NCBI GenBank assembly: GCA_001275005.1
Contig: JWZX01000937.1
Coordinates: forward strand, 1 to 17,719
Source: Chrysochromulina tobinii
Lineage: Eukaryota; Haptophyta; Prymnesiales; Chrysochromulinaceae
Length of the DNA stretch: 17,719 nucleotides
Reading direction: 5' to 3'
Shown here piece by piece: positions 1 to 8,410 of this stretch (position 1 is its first letter; the number at the start of each line of letters is the position of its first letter). A program made the position numbers and the translations under genes. The notes under the pieces are model-generated. The model was not told the origin of the DNA. It was given only the letters and a program-made list of their open reading frames with translations, and did no database searches.

Positions 1-196
1 GTTGTCTGTCTAGAACACCCTTTGCGCACTCCGCGTGCGACGTCTAAGGTTACTCACCACTACTCAAGTAGTCACTCTTTCCCGCGCGCCTGAATACAAT
101 CTGTGTGTCTGTGAGTGTCAGGTTTCGGACTCGACGAGCTGGGTCAGTGTACAGTGCATGCGCATGCGCGCGCGTCGTATCCTCTTCGACCCAAAA

Positions 197-1297
197 ATGG
201 GTGCGAATTTTTCATGCTTGACTATGCGCAAGGCCGATGGCCAAGCTGATTTTATCACTGCGATGCCCGAGATAACCTTTCTGGCCGCTCTGGAGGGGGA
301 GGTGGCGGAGATGGAGGAGCCGGCGAGGGTGGAGGAGGAGGCGAGAGCGGCAGAAATGGTGGCAAGGGGAAGGGAAGCGAGCATGTCGGCGGCAGAACCG
401 GCAGTGCGGTTGACAGGCTGCACACAGGGATGTTTTGACGCGGATGCGGCTTCTGCCTACATCGAATTTCTTGGCCACATTGAACGCAGCTTCTTTGTCT
501 ACGTCTTCCCTGAGGAGCCGCCCACTGTCCCCGAGCCATCGACCAAGCAGCCGGCAGAATGGCCGTGGTGGTGGGAGCCCGGCGAGCTCGCTATCGACGG
601 TAGCCTAGAGCTCATTCTCGATCCGCTCGCCTCTTTCCTCGAGCAGAATGGCTTCCAAGTCGACGAGGAGAGAGTTGCGGACCACAAGACGCCCTTCATG
701 CCGCTCTTCTTTGGGTCCAAATGGAACAGCCCGCTCAAGACGGCGCTCATCGGCTTCCTCAAGAAAAGCGAGGGCTCAAGCCCTGTCATCGGATGCAACC
801 TCTCGGGCATGAGCCCGATCGTAGGCGTGCGCGACCCTCGATACGACTCGACCCCTGGCATTGCCAAGGAGCTGGTCGATGAGGTCGCCTTTGAGGCGCA
901 GCACGGCTGCAAGCCGCGCACTTGTGCGGAGTGGGGCGAGGTGTGGGCTGATCACGAGAGGCACGCGGCCCTGCGCAAGGTGGCCAAGGAGAAGGAGGCG
1001 AAGGAGGAGGCAGCCGCCATACATGTATCTTCTGACGCCACAGTTGTCATTCGCTCGGGCGGTGATGGCAAGAGCGACGTCCGCCTGCCGTTAAGCACGG
1101 GCACCGTCAGGACCGACGAATTGGTGACTGCGCTGCAGACGTTCCTCAAGAACAATGGCGCGGACGACCTCGAAATCACGCATCGGATGGGCCTCAACGG
1201 CGACGTGCTCTTCGGCGTGTGTGACAACGACCCGACGATCATGGCGCTTCAGGGCTTCCTCAACCGGCAGATGCTACCTAGGATGATGCCATTCTAA
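197..1297 (+). CDS. Unrecognised acidic protein (about 366 aa)
   Basis: I do not recognise a family. The frame is open from upstream of position 35, but no ATG occurs before 158. The ATG at 197 has A at -3 and G at +4 and is my preferred start; 158 and 164 are alternatives. The first third is rich in Glu and Ala and looks like a flexible linker. From about position 420 onward it looks like a folded protein, with short helical segments of similar pattern (LASFLEQNG, LIGFLKKSEG, LQTFLKNNG, LQGFLNRQ) that may be diverged internal repeats. A Lys/Glu-rich helix near 960-1015 could be a coiled coil. No signal peptide or membrane segment is seen. Between 250 and 432 another frame encodes a glycine-rich stretch that could also be the true one (see findings). 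It lies head-to-tail with the next gene, 142 bp apart. Confidence 0.6.
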   Translation: MGANFSCLTMRKADGQADFITAMPEITFLAALEGEVAEMEEPARVEEEARAAEMVARGREASMSAAEPAVRLTGCTQGCFDADAASAYIEFLGHIERSFFVYVFPEEPPTVPEPSTKQPAEWPWWWEPGELAIDGSLELILDPLASFLEQNGFQVDEERVADHKTPFMPLFFGSKWNSPLKTALIGFLKKSEGSSPVIGCNLSGMSPIVGVRDPRYDSTPGIAKELVDEVAFEAQHGCKPRTCAEWGEVWADHERHAALRKVAKEKEAKEEAAAIHVSSDATVVIRSGGDGKSDVRLPLSTGTVRTDELVTALQTFLKNNGADDLEITHRMGLNGDVLFGVCDNDPTIMALQGFLNRQMLPRMMPF

Positions 1298-1439
1298 TAT
1301 GAGTGAGAAGTCGTGTAGACTGTCTGACCGGGCGCATGCTGGCGGTGCGGGGTACAGAGACTGATGATTGTCGGGACCTCGGCGACGTAATTCAGCTGCG
1401 TAATTAGGACTTCGCGCATAGATTCCCCTCTCTCTCGCA

Positions 1440-2978
1440 ATGGCCGATGATGCCGACGCCATTGCCAATCAGCTCGTGAAGAAAATCCCGTCAACGATCT
1501 CGCAAGACTCCCTTCGATTCGCTACAACCGATGTCTCGCCGCCGTCATCGCCAATGGCCGCATACCCTGCGAGTGGCCCTCCGCCGCCTCCCCTGCGTAT
1601 CCGTGGCGACTCCTACGCACAAGGACTTTCGGAGCTCGATCGGGTCAAGGACGGAGACAACCATGAAGGCATGATGGCCGCTGTTGCTTTGAGCTATCCG
1701 CCGCCACCGCACCACCACGGGCCGATTGTGCTCGTCTCCTCCTACTCTGACTTCTCGGATCTTGCGCACGGGCCCCGTGGCGTGCCCGCCAACCGTGCGC
1801 TCCGCACGTACCGTCTTGACACGGTCGAGGGCACGCTCACGCTCCTCTCCATGACGAAGACCGGCTTCGTGCACAACCCTGCCTTCAGCCGTCGTCACCC
1901 GACTTTGCCGATCATCTACGCGTGCACGGAGTCCGTCAAGATGGATGGCCAAGTGATTTCCCTTGCGATCAATCTCAAGACCGGCGCCATGTCTGAGCAC
2001 TGCCCGCCCGTGAGCGCCCGCGGCACGTCCACCTGCTACCTGACGATCCACAAGCACGCGCGGCGTATGCTTCTCGTCAATTACTGGGACAGTACCATCG
2101 GCACGCTCGAGTTGCTTCCCGACGGGCGCATCGGACGCTACCTGGCCACTTACGACCCCAAGGGAGGCAAGCCGATGAAGGCGCGCGCCGATAAGCACGT
2201 GAATCACTCGCTCAACGACGAGAATGCGCAAAAGGAGCGCCAGGGCGACCCGCACTCGCACGCGATCGTCCTCGAGCCCACGACCGGTACGATCGCGTAC
2301 GTTCCTGACCTCGGGATGGACATTATCCGGCAGTTCCTCTTCGACGAAGAGTCAGGCAACGTCATCCCGTGCGGCGAGATCCCGAGTGGCGTCAAGGCGA
2401 GCCGTCGCGGCCTCGGCCCGCGCTACATGATGTTCGCCAAGGACATTCCGACGTGCTACGTCGTCAACGAACTTAGTTCACAGATTGCCGTCTTCTCATT
2501 CCATCCTGACGTGGCGATCCGCCTCGCCAAGGCGTGGGCCGATGCGCCCACGCCCGAAGAGAAGACGAAAGCTCTTGCGGCTCTGCAGCAGCCCACGCTC
2601 ACCCTCGTCCAGACCGTGTCCACGGTGCCCGAGGACTTCCCCTTCGACATGAACACGTGCGGCCGGGTCACCATCCACCCGACGGGCGACTTCGTCATCA
2701 CCAGCAATCGCGGCCACGACTCGGTGTCAGTGCACCGCATCCACCGCGACTCGACGCCGCCCGGCATGCTCACGCTCGCGGGCATCTTCCACACGCGCGG
2801 AGAGACGCCCCGCCACTTCCAGTTCGACAAGAGTGGCCAGTTTCTCCTGGTGGCCAATCAAGACTCGGGCTCAGTGGCCGTCTTCGCCTTCAACGTCTCC
2901 ACGGGCCGCATCTCGTACACAGGCAACTCGTACTCGTGCCCGTCCCCGAACTTCGTCTGCGTCTGGGATGGTGCGTGA
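1440..2978 (+). CDS. Seven-bladed beta-propeller lactonase (6-phosphogluconolactonase/muconate cyclase-type)
   Basis: The 512-residue frame reads as a member of the 7-bladed lactonase family (Pfam Lactonase, PF10282), which includes bacterial YbhE/Pgl 6-phosphogluconolactonase and fungal carboxy-muconate cyclase. Family-like motifs seen are DPHSHAI (270-276), GPRYMMF (326-332), SNRGHDSV (422-429), PRHFQFD (457-463) and VANQDS (471-476), each in a repeated strand pattern expected of propeller blades. If it is a 6-phosphogluconolactonase it would hydrolyse the lactone in the oxidative pentose phosphate pathway; the substrate cannot be told from sequence. The first 90 or so residues are a Pro/Ser-rich extension with a PPPPHHH run, making it longer than the usual 340-400 residues. 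The ATG at 1440 sits in a good context after a CT-rich leader. There is no signal peptide, so it is probably cytosolic. It appears intron-free. Confidence 0.88.
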   Translation: MADDADAIANQLVKKIPSTISQDSLRFATTDVSPPSSPMAAYPASGPPPPPLRIRGDSYAQGLSELDRVKDGDNHEGMMAAVALSYPPPPHHHGPIVLVSSYSDFSDLAHGPRGVPANRALRTYRLDTVEGTLTLLSMTKTGFVHNPAFSRRHPTLPIIYACTESVKMDGQVISLAINLKTGAMSEHCPPVSARGTSTCYLTIHKHARRMLLVNYWDSTIGTLELLPDGRIGRYLATYDPKGGKPMKARADKHVNHSLNDENAQKERQGDPHSHAIVLEPTTGTIAYVPDLGMDIIRQFLFDEESGNVIPCGEIPSGVKASRRGLGPRYMMFAKDIPTCYVVNELSSQIAVFSFHPDVAIRLAKAWADAPTPEEKTKALAALQQPTLTLVQTVSTVPEDFPFDMNTCGRVTIHPTGDFVITSNRGHDSVSVHRIHRDSTPPGMLTLAGIFHTRGETPRHFQFDKSGQFLLVANQDSGSVAVFAFNVSTGRISYTGNSYSCPSPNFVCVWDGA

Positions 2979-3673
2979 GCCGCGCCGAGGGTGCGCGTCC
3001 TCCTGCACGATTCGAGGGGTGGGGGACAAAGTCCATGGCCTGCGAGGGTGTGCTCGCTTGCGGAGACGAGCGGCGACGCGACGACGCGAGGGCCCATGGA
3101 GGGCCTTGCAGATGCAAGCGCGCTGCTAGCTGATTCATTTCAATTTGTGCTACGTTGTACATGCATGTAGGCTACTAGAAGTGCTACGACGTAGTCATGT
3201 GGGAAGGGGTTGGAGGGGGGGGCGGCGGGTCACACGTGCACGGGAGTCATGTGTAATATGGTCGGGCGTCGGGGGCCCGGGGAGGCGATCTCGGATCGTA
3301 TGACGTAGGCAGCAATACACAATAGAGAATGCCATGGTGAATGCGTGCCCGGTCAAGCCGGTAACGCGCGTCGGGTAGTCTCGGGCTCTCGCGTACCGGG
3401 TTCTTGATCGCCGTGGCGCGGTAATTATAACGAATAACCAAATGTACGCGTACCGACCTCAAAACATCCGAAACAACCCACCGGGCGATCGAGAACGCCA
3501 CGTAGTAGCTAGTACGCGCATGAGTACACGCTAACGCGCCTTGGCGTTGGGCGGAATTCTATCGTGAATCACGAACCAGCTAAATACAGAGTCTCAACAG
3601 ACTGAGGTCATACCAGGGAGTGATACACAGCGGGTCTCGGTTGTAGCTTACACACTTTAGCACACTCCTGCTC
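2979..3673. other. Convergent intergenic region
   Basis: This 695-bp stretch separates the 3' ends of the lactonase gene (+) and the TraB-like gene (-). I see no convincing coding sequence or RNA gene. It holds a G-rich run at 3201-3229 and a 12-bp perfect palindrome TACATGCATGTA at 3158-3169. From about 3420 the base composition is lower in GC than in the neighbouring genes. It must contain both transcript ends, but I see no clear polyadenylation signal. Confidence 0.5.
3201..3229 (+). other. G-quadruplex-type motif
   Basis: Four or more runs of three or more G with short spacers (GGG-AA-GGGG-TTGGA-G8-CGGC-GGG) fit the usual G-quadruplex pattern. It lies between two converging genes. Whether it folds or acts in termination is inference. 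Confidence 0.5.
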
Positions 3674-4657
3674 TCAACGGCTACGAAGCCGCTCAACTAT
3701 TCCCGGGACGTGCTGCGCACCCACGACAGCCACGACGATCGGGTAGCCAACCACGGTGGCATCCTCGCCTCGGCCGAGCTCGTCTCGGAGTGCGCGAAGC
3801 CGCCTTGCCATCACCTCATCGGGCGTGGCGACGCGCCGGGCATACTCACGCGGCAGCATCTCGAGCATCGCCTGGTTCAAGGCGGCCACACCGACAGCGT
3901 CGCAACTGCGCTCGTCAAAACCCGGGCACAGCGCGTGGACGCGCAGCCAGCCTGCAAACAAGGCGAGCCTCCGACGCGCCGAGCGCACCACGCTGCTGTG
4001 CGTTTCGACGCTCGTACCGGGGGCGGGCTCCTCCATCCACTTGGCACCCGGCTGGAGGCACACCACGCGGCAGCCTGCGTCGGCAGCTGCCTGTGCCGCA
4101 GCTGCCATCTCGCTGCCCCACAGCACGCCATCGCTCCGCAAGTAGCGCACCACCTCGGGCTGAAGTCCCACTTGCGAGGGCGAGCTGAGCTCTGCACGGC
4201 CGCGGGCTCGGGCCATGTCGCGGACAGCTTCCGATTCGAAAAGTGCCTGGCGCACACGGCCTATGTGGAAGAGTGCGTCCTTGCGGATCTGCTCAGCCTC
4301 CAAGCCCTGCAGCGCCCTCGCAGCTGCCTTTCGCACCTCGAGCGTGTTCGCATCGCACTCCAACGCAACCGCTGCAGCACTGGAGCAGCGTGCGATGGTA
4401 GCGATCGCCGCCTGTGCCGAAGCCACCTCGACGTGTGAGATGCCGCACAGGTACACGCCGTTACTGACCACCTCGAAGCTTGGCACTCGTGGCCGCCGTG
4501 GAGCGCATGCCCCCGCGATGCCAGAGGGCAGCAAGGACACAACCGTAAGACCCGAGACGGGATACTCCTCGTCACCCGGTGGCACGAGTGCGAGAGCTGC
4601 AGTGGCCGCGGCCGCAGTCGCGAATGATCGACGCACGAGGGAGGCGCGCGCGCGCAT
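3674..4657 (-). CDS. TraB/TIKI-fold protein, organelle-targeted (327 aa)
   Basis: The protein resembles the TraB/PrgY/GumN/TIKI superfamily (Pfam TraB, PF01963). That fold is marked by a GxxH motif near each end and a conserved acidic residue. Here GISH is at 72-75 after a VSNGVYL strand, the acidic strand ALEC is at 98-101, and the closing GAQHVPGI starts at 313. Some relatives (TIKI) are metalloproteases that use the GxxH histidines; plant and algal TraB proteins are organelle-associated and poorly understood. Residues 1-26 carry four Arg, no acidic residues and a run of Ala, which fits a mitochondrial or plastid presequence. The start ATG at 4657 is the first in the frame. It diverges from the methyltransferase gene with only 135 bp between starts, so the two probably share a promoter. 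No introns are apparent. Confidence 0.8.
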   Translation of the reverse strand: MRARASLVRRSFATAAAATAALALVPPGDEEYPVSGLTVVSLLPSGIAGACAPRRPRVPSFEVVSNGVYLCGISHVEVASAQAAIATIARCSSAAAVALECDANTLEVRKAAARALQGLEAEQIRKDALFHIGRVRQALFESEAVRDMARARGRAELSSPSQVGLQPEVVRYLRSDGVLWGSEMAAAAQAAADAGCRVVCLQPGAKWMEEPAPGTSVETHSSVVRSARRRLALFAGWLRVHALCPGFDERSCDAVGVAALNQAMLEMLPREYARRVATPDEVMARRLRALRDELGRGEDATVVGYPIVVAVVGAQHVPGIVERLRSR

Positions 4658-4792
4658 GTTTTGAGCGTGAAAGCCCGTGTAGTGTGAAATTGGGAGTTTC
4701 GAATGAAATCCATGATGTCACCATACTGGCGAGGCTGTGGTGTCCCGTGTGCACAATGCAGTACATAGAACCGTTAACTGCAGTTTTCGAAA
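4658..4792. promoter_or_regulatory. Probable bidirectional promoter
   Basis: The 135 bp lie between the start codons of two divergently transcribed genes (TraB-like on -, methyltransferase on +). No TATA-like box or clear initiator could be assigned. The call rests on gene arrangement only. Confidence 0.4.
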
Positions 4793-5644
4793 ATGCTCAG
4801 GTCCTTGCTAGGCGTCAATGATAGCGTCAGGTTGATACTGCCGGGCGATCGAGCTGCACTGGTGGGCCAGCAGCGAAGCCATGATGCAGCTCGACGCTTC
4901 TGCCGCGACTCTGCAAAGCAGACAGCGGCGCACGGCGGATGGTGCTTGGAGACGATGGCTCGCAATCGTCTCTTTGGATCACAGCGCTTGATTGACATCG
5001 ACGGCGGGTATCTTCTGCCGGCCGCGCATGTGCCAGCAGATGAGCTTGTGCTCCAAGAACTTTATCGTCTCGTGGAGAAGCAGGGCATCCGTTCGTTCCT
5101 CGATTTGGGCGCTGGCGTGGGCCAGTACGGCCACTCCTTGCGCAGCCGCTACGGAGATACTGTGTGGTACCGCGGCTTTGATGGCGCCGGTGACGTGGAG
5201 AATTACACCAACGGCTTCGTCAAATACGTGGATTTGACGCTGCCACTCGCCTTGCGCGGCAAGGCCGAATGGGTCATTTCTCTTGAGGTCGGAGAGCATG
5301 TGCCTCGCGACTTTGAGCTCATGTTCGTTCGCAATGTGCACGCTCATGCGTGCTACGGCGTGGTGCTCTCGTGGGCATGCTACGGTGGCCATCAGCACGT
5401 CAACAAGCGTTCGAATGAGTATGTGATTGCGCTCTTCGAGGGTCTTGGGTACCGGTACGAAAAGGAGGCCTCAGAACGGATACGCCAGCCGGCGACTAGG
5501 GCGAGGCTCGGTGCCAACCGCTCCTTGGAGGACGCGAATAGAGTCTACAGCTGGTTTGCAAGGAGCGTCATGGTGTTTGAGCGGATTGCACCACTTTCGT
5601 GTGGTACTCGGCACGTTGGCAAGAGCACAGCTGTGCGGGTTTAA
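4793..5644 (+). CDS. SAM-dependent methyltransferase (class I fold, 283 aa)
   Basis: A Rossmann-type methyltransferase is indicated by motif I FLDLGAGVGQYG (102-113), an acidic strand end FDG (129-131), VDLT (146-149) and the post-motif VISLEVGEHVP (161-171), which is the usual methyltransferase-11/23 pattern. A further signature, SWACYGGHQHVNKR (193-206), is typical of a eukaryotic family of uncharacterised methyltransferases with 'SWA...G.gHvN.r' after strand 5. The substrate is unknown. The N-terminal 55 residues are basic and poorly conserved-looking; an internal ATG at residue 55 could be the true start. No membrane segment is seen. It diverges from the TraB-like gene. Confidence 0.82.
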   Translation: MLRSLLGVNDSVRLILPGDRAALVGQQRSHDAARRFCRDSAKQTAAHGGWCLETMARNRLFGSQRLIDIDGGYLLPAAHVPADELVLQELYRLVEKQGIRSFLDLGAGVGQYGHSLRSRYGDTVWYRGFDGAGDVENYTNGFVKYVDLTLPLALRGKAEWVISLEVGEHVPRDFELMFVRNVHAHACYGVVLSWACYGGHQHVNKRSNEYVIALFEGLGYRYEKEASERIRQPATRARLGANRSLEDANRVYSWFARSVMVFERIAPLSCGTRHVGKSTAVRV

Positions 5645-6018
5645 GCTCTTTCGAGGTGTACACTTCAGGGGCGTCAGACCCGACGGCGGCGGACCGTGGT
5701 TGTTTAGAGATTGTTGTTTTCGAGCCCGAAACACCGTTATGACAGACAAAGTTGCTGCTCCATTTCGATCGCTCGGGCCCGGCGCGCGCTCACGCAGCAC
5801 ACGCACCGCAGGGGCCCCCTTGGCACACGCTTGAACCTTTCGTACGTGGCAGCCGGCGATGGGCGACTACGGGACTACGAGGTTCGTGTGGCCCTCCAGC
5901 GTATGGCGTCTTTCTGTTGCCTTGCCAACATGCGAATCGTTGCACACTTCACTGGAGTAAATGGCTCATCCCGTGCCGGCGATGCTATCAGCACGATGAA
6001 CACAATCAAGCGCTCATC
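5645..6018. other. Intergenic region / possible 3' exon of the next minus-strand gene
   Basis: This region separates the methyltransferase (+) from the minus-strand gene at 6019-6456. Open frames here on the plus strand have low-complexity, shadow-like translations. On the minus strand, 5790-5913 could be a second exon (start AGA-AAG, stop TGA at 5790-5792) joined in frame after a 109-nt intron. The donor for this is good but the acceptor is only average. Confidence 0.3.
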
Positions 6019-6456
6019 TCACCTGCCATGCATGCCATGTGTGACATCGTCGACTGTTGTGACATGCGAGGTGCAAATGCAAACTATCTCGCCGTAGAAT
6101 TTGCTGAGGGCCTCTGAAATCTCGCACGTCTCAAACATCGAACCAGCATAGGGGGGAAACCCACCCTCCGCAGAGCACACCCAGTACTCAAGGTTGGCAG
6201 CTGATGGCTCCAGATCAGAGAGAATGGTGCCTTCACCAACGCGCACGCACCCTGTTTGAATTTTGGTGAGCATAGGCAGCCCAGATCTCATTTCAGCACG
6301 CGATGTCCACAGGATACCATCATCTGACCACTTCTGGAGAACGGTGCGGAGGGAACGGGAGTCTGCGATGCGAAGTGCACTCGACGCGAGCAGCGCTAGA
6401 GTTGCCACCTCGTGACTCCACCCGTGGTTTGCAAAGGCGAGCGCCAACGTGCGCAT
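6019..6456 (-). CDS. Unrecognised small protein, probably first exon
   Basis: The frame starts with ATG at 6456 (MRTLALAFANHGW) and runs 145 codons. I do not recognise a family. The N-terminus has a moderately hydrophobic helix (residues about 15-28), then a mixed alpha/beta-looking sequence with Trp, Cys and Glu spread as in a folded domain. The end of the frame is abrupt: the last codons contain CAG|GTGAGA at 6025-6017 read on the minus strand, a near-perfect 5' splice site, so the real transcript may leave the frame at 6023 and continue in a downstream exon. It is divergent from the gene at 6733, with 276 bp between starts. Confidence 0.45.
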   Translation of the reverse strand: MRTLALAFANHGWSHEVATLALLASSALRIADSRSLRTVLQKWSDDGILWTSRAEMRSGLPMLTKIQTGCVRVGEGTILSDLEPSAANLEYWVCSAEGGFPPYAGSMFETCEISEALSKFYGEIVCICTSHVTTVDDVTHGMHGR

Positions 6457-6732
6457 CACAAGCGCTCTCTGTTCGCTGATCTTACCCCTGTAGTGCGCTG
6501 CGCTCCGTCGGCCGGCCGGGACTTCGGTTTGTCCAAGACGTGACCGAGACCGAAATGCCGATTTTGACGAGAACTCTGCGGACTTTGTTTTTTTTCTCTA
6601 GGTGCCGACGACCGGTGATTCGTGTGAGAGTCTCGCTGCCCGGAGAGCTGTTGTTTGTGTGTGAAAAACGCAGTGTTTGTGTGTTTCCTATGAAGAACAC
6701 GCTGAGAACTTGCGAGCCACGCTGCCAGATCG
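6457..6732. promoter_or_regulatory. Divergent intergenic region with a splice-acceptor-like tract
   Basis: This lies between two divergent starts. On the plus strand it contains a long T-rich tract ending in CTCTAG|G at about 6588-6601, a strong 3' splice-site look-alike. A 5'-untranslated intron of the 6733 gene would explain it. A CT-rich tract in a promoter is the alternative. Confidence 0.3.
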
Positions 6733-7314
6733 ATGATCAGGCGCTCAGCGTATGCGGTGACGCTGCTATGCCTGCCGGCGTTGAGCTCAGCGCGTCCGGC
6801 GGTCGACGCCGTGCACAGCCTCATGGAGGCCGCCATCGAGCGACCCAAACTGCCGCACCTGAAGCTGCCCACGAGGCACTCTGGCCTCGGAGCGCTGCTC
6901 ACGCCGAAGAGAGCTGTGGTGCTGCTGCCAGCGGTGCTTGGCGGCATGGCGGTCGTATGCCCTGACGTGCTCGCGGGGCTGCTCGTGCAGCTCATCTGCT
7001 ATATCGGCTCGCTCTTCGAACCCTACGACTCCGTACTTCCTGAGAAGGGCTTGCTGCGGACGCTCGTTACCACGGTGCAGCGTGCAAAGAAGGCGTATAA
7101 CGTGAAGCACGGCCTGATCTCGATCGACGAGCAGCAGTTCTTCGACGACGAGGATGCATCTTCCAGGGATGAGGCCGCCGATGAGGCCGCTGCCGCTGAT
7201 CGCGAGGGCGGAAGCAAGGAGGCTCTGGACGATGCTGCGGCGGCTGTGCTAGAGGAGGCTGTCGGTGACAGAGTCGTTAAGGGTAAGGAGGACGACGAGG
7301 AAATCTACAAGTGA
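6733..7314 (+). CDS. Small secreted or organelle membrane protein (193 aa)
   Basis: No family is recognised. The ATG at 6733 begins a typical signal peptide: two Arg, a hydrophobic core (AYAVTLLCLPAL) and a likely cleavage after SSA at residue 20. A long hydrophobic stretch at residues 61-95 (AVVLLPAVLGG...LICYIGSLF) probably makes one or two membrane helices. Residues 130-193 are strongly acidic and probably disordered, ending in DDEEIYK. This layout would suit a thylakoid, plastid-envelope or endomembrane protein with one acidic tail, but its location is inference. It converges with the parvulin gene, 217 bp apart. Confidence 0.65.
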   Translation: MIRRSAYAVTLLCLPALSSARPAVDAVHSLMEAAIERPKLPHLKLPTRHSGLGALLTPKRAVVLLPAVLGGMAVVCPDVLAGLLVQLICYIGSLFEPYDSVLPEKGLLRTLVTTVQRAKKAYNVKHGLISIDEQQFFDDEDASSRDEAADEAAAADREGGSKEALDDAAAAVLEEAVGDRVVKGKEDDEEIYK

Positions 7315-7531
7315 ACAGCAGCTCAGCAACAGCAGGAGAGCCGAAGGTGGGATGGATGTTTCTTAGTCAAGTTTTTACTGCATGATCTCAAACTCTCATT
7401 TCAGTGCGGTGTGGTGTTGCAGCTTGCACGTGCGGACGCGCGTCGTCCTCTCTCGACTTCTCACGGTTCGCGTGCGAAATGTCGAATGCACACGCAGTGA
7501 CAACACAGACATTGAATGTGACTCAGATCAT

Positions 7532-7948
7532 TCAGGGCTTCTTAGTCAGCTTGACGATGTGGGTTCCGAATGACGTCTTTACGATTTCCAACGCACCCAC
7601 CTTGGAGTCCGGGTCGAAGCAGTAGCTATCGAAGGGACCAACCATCTGGCCGCGGCCAAAGGTACCGAGATTGCCGCCTTTGCTGGCGGATGGGCACTCG
7701 CTGAACTCTTTGGCAGCCGCTTCAAAAGTCATTCTCCCTTTCTCGATCTCCTCTTTGATGTACCGCGCCTTTGATGAGCCGGGCGGCAGCAGGATGTGCG
7801 ATGCGCCCGCCTTGCCGACGGCCAAGAAGTCGAAGAGGCCAGCAGCCGGCGCGGGCGCACGAGCCGTCGCCGCGCTGCGTACGGATGGAGTTTGAAACGC
7901 GGCAGTTTGACCAACCATCCCGACGAGAATCACGGCGAGTCGAGACAT
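7532..7948 (-). CDS. Parvulin-type peptidyl-prolyl isomerase, plastid-targeted
   Basis: The mature part (about residues 43-138) is a compact parvulin/PpiC rotamase domain (PF00639/PF13616), which isomerises peptide bonds before proline. Motifs seen are ASHILL with His51, the SECPSASKGGNLGTFGRG block with Cys85, GQMVGPF with Met102 and Phe106, and the closing TSFGTHIVKL with His130; these match the parvulin active-site residues. The reading frame extends upstream, but only from a GTG at 7972; the ATG at 7948 gives a clean signal peptide, MSRLAVILVGMVGQTAA, followed by FQTPSVRSAATARAP. A Phe directly after an Ala-Ala cleavage site and a Ser/Arg/Ala-rich stretch is the 'ASAFAP'-type bipartite signal for complex plastids. 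A stromal folding role is likely. Length is normal for a single-domain parvulin plus targeting. Confidence 0.88.
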   Translation of the reverse strand: MSRLAVILVGMVGQTAAFQTPSVRSAATARAPAPAAGLFDFLAVGKAGASHILLPPGSSKARYIKEEIEKGRMTFEAAAKEFSECPSASKGGNLGTFGRGQMVGPFDSYCFDPDSKVGALEIVKTSFGTHIVKLTKKP

Positions 7949-8410
7949 CGCGCTCGGACGACTCTCTGTCACGGCGCTCTCGCGGGGCCACCCTGATTAG
8001 AACTGCAATTTCAAGACCTCTGTCACGTTCACGTTCACGTTAAATTGCCATCTCGGCAAGACGCACGACCACAGGTCCCGTGGAGACACAACGTGGAGGG
8101 CGCGGTGTATTTCAGCTGACCTCTTGCCCTGCGCACATCCCGCGAGACCCCAGTCCCAGATTCCCTTGACCCTGTTCCGTGTGAGAGCAAACAAACCATG
8201 GCAACCCAGATTCCCTTCAGGAGAGTAAATTTGACTCCGCAGAGAAACGCGCCATGTATCGATGATGCCGTTGATGGCCATGTAGATTGCGTTCATTCGC
8301 CCGGACGCGTCCGCCCCCTTATTTTCGTAAACATATCATTCTACACTGTACTGCGATATGTCCTCTCCATAAGAATAAGAACGCTAACATGTCTACTCGT
8401 GAAAAGAACG
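7949..8410. other. Intergenic region with TCACGT tandem
   Basis: The region lies between the end of the topoisomerase gene (8411) and the parvulin start (7948), both on the minus strand, so it holds the parvulin promoter and the topoisomerase 3' end. A tandem (TCACGT)3T is at 8023-8041, about 75-95 bp upstream of the parvulin start. GC content appears lower than in the genes on either side. A minus-strand frame at 7997-8296 lacks a convincing start or family and I do not call it. Confidence 0.4.
8023..8041. repeat. Hexamer tandem (TCACGT)3
   Basis: Three exact copies of TCACGT plus one T lie just upstream of the minus-strand parvulin gene. The core CACGT is a common bZIP/bHLH-type binding core, so a promoter role is possible but unproven. 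Confidence 0.45.

Noticed and set aside
1545-2261. 238-codon minus-strand frame
   Set aside because: Shadow of the lactonase gene; Arg/Val-rich with no family features.
3710-4438. Plus-strand 242-codon frame
   Set aside because: Opposite the TraB-like gene, no convincing motif; His/Cys/Arg-rich composition typical of antisense reading.
5700-5740. Possible tRNA T-loop (TTCGAGCCC)
   Set aside because: No matching acceptor stem, D-arm or anticodon arm could be folded around it.
7997-8296. 99-codon minus-strand frame near the parvulin promoter
   Set aside because: Its end (NVNVNV) is just the TCACGT tandem, and no family or good context supports it.
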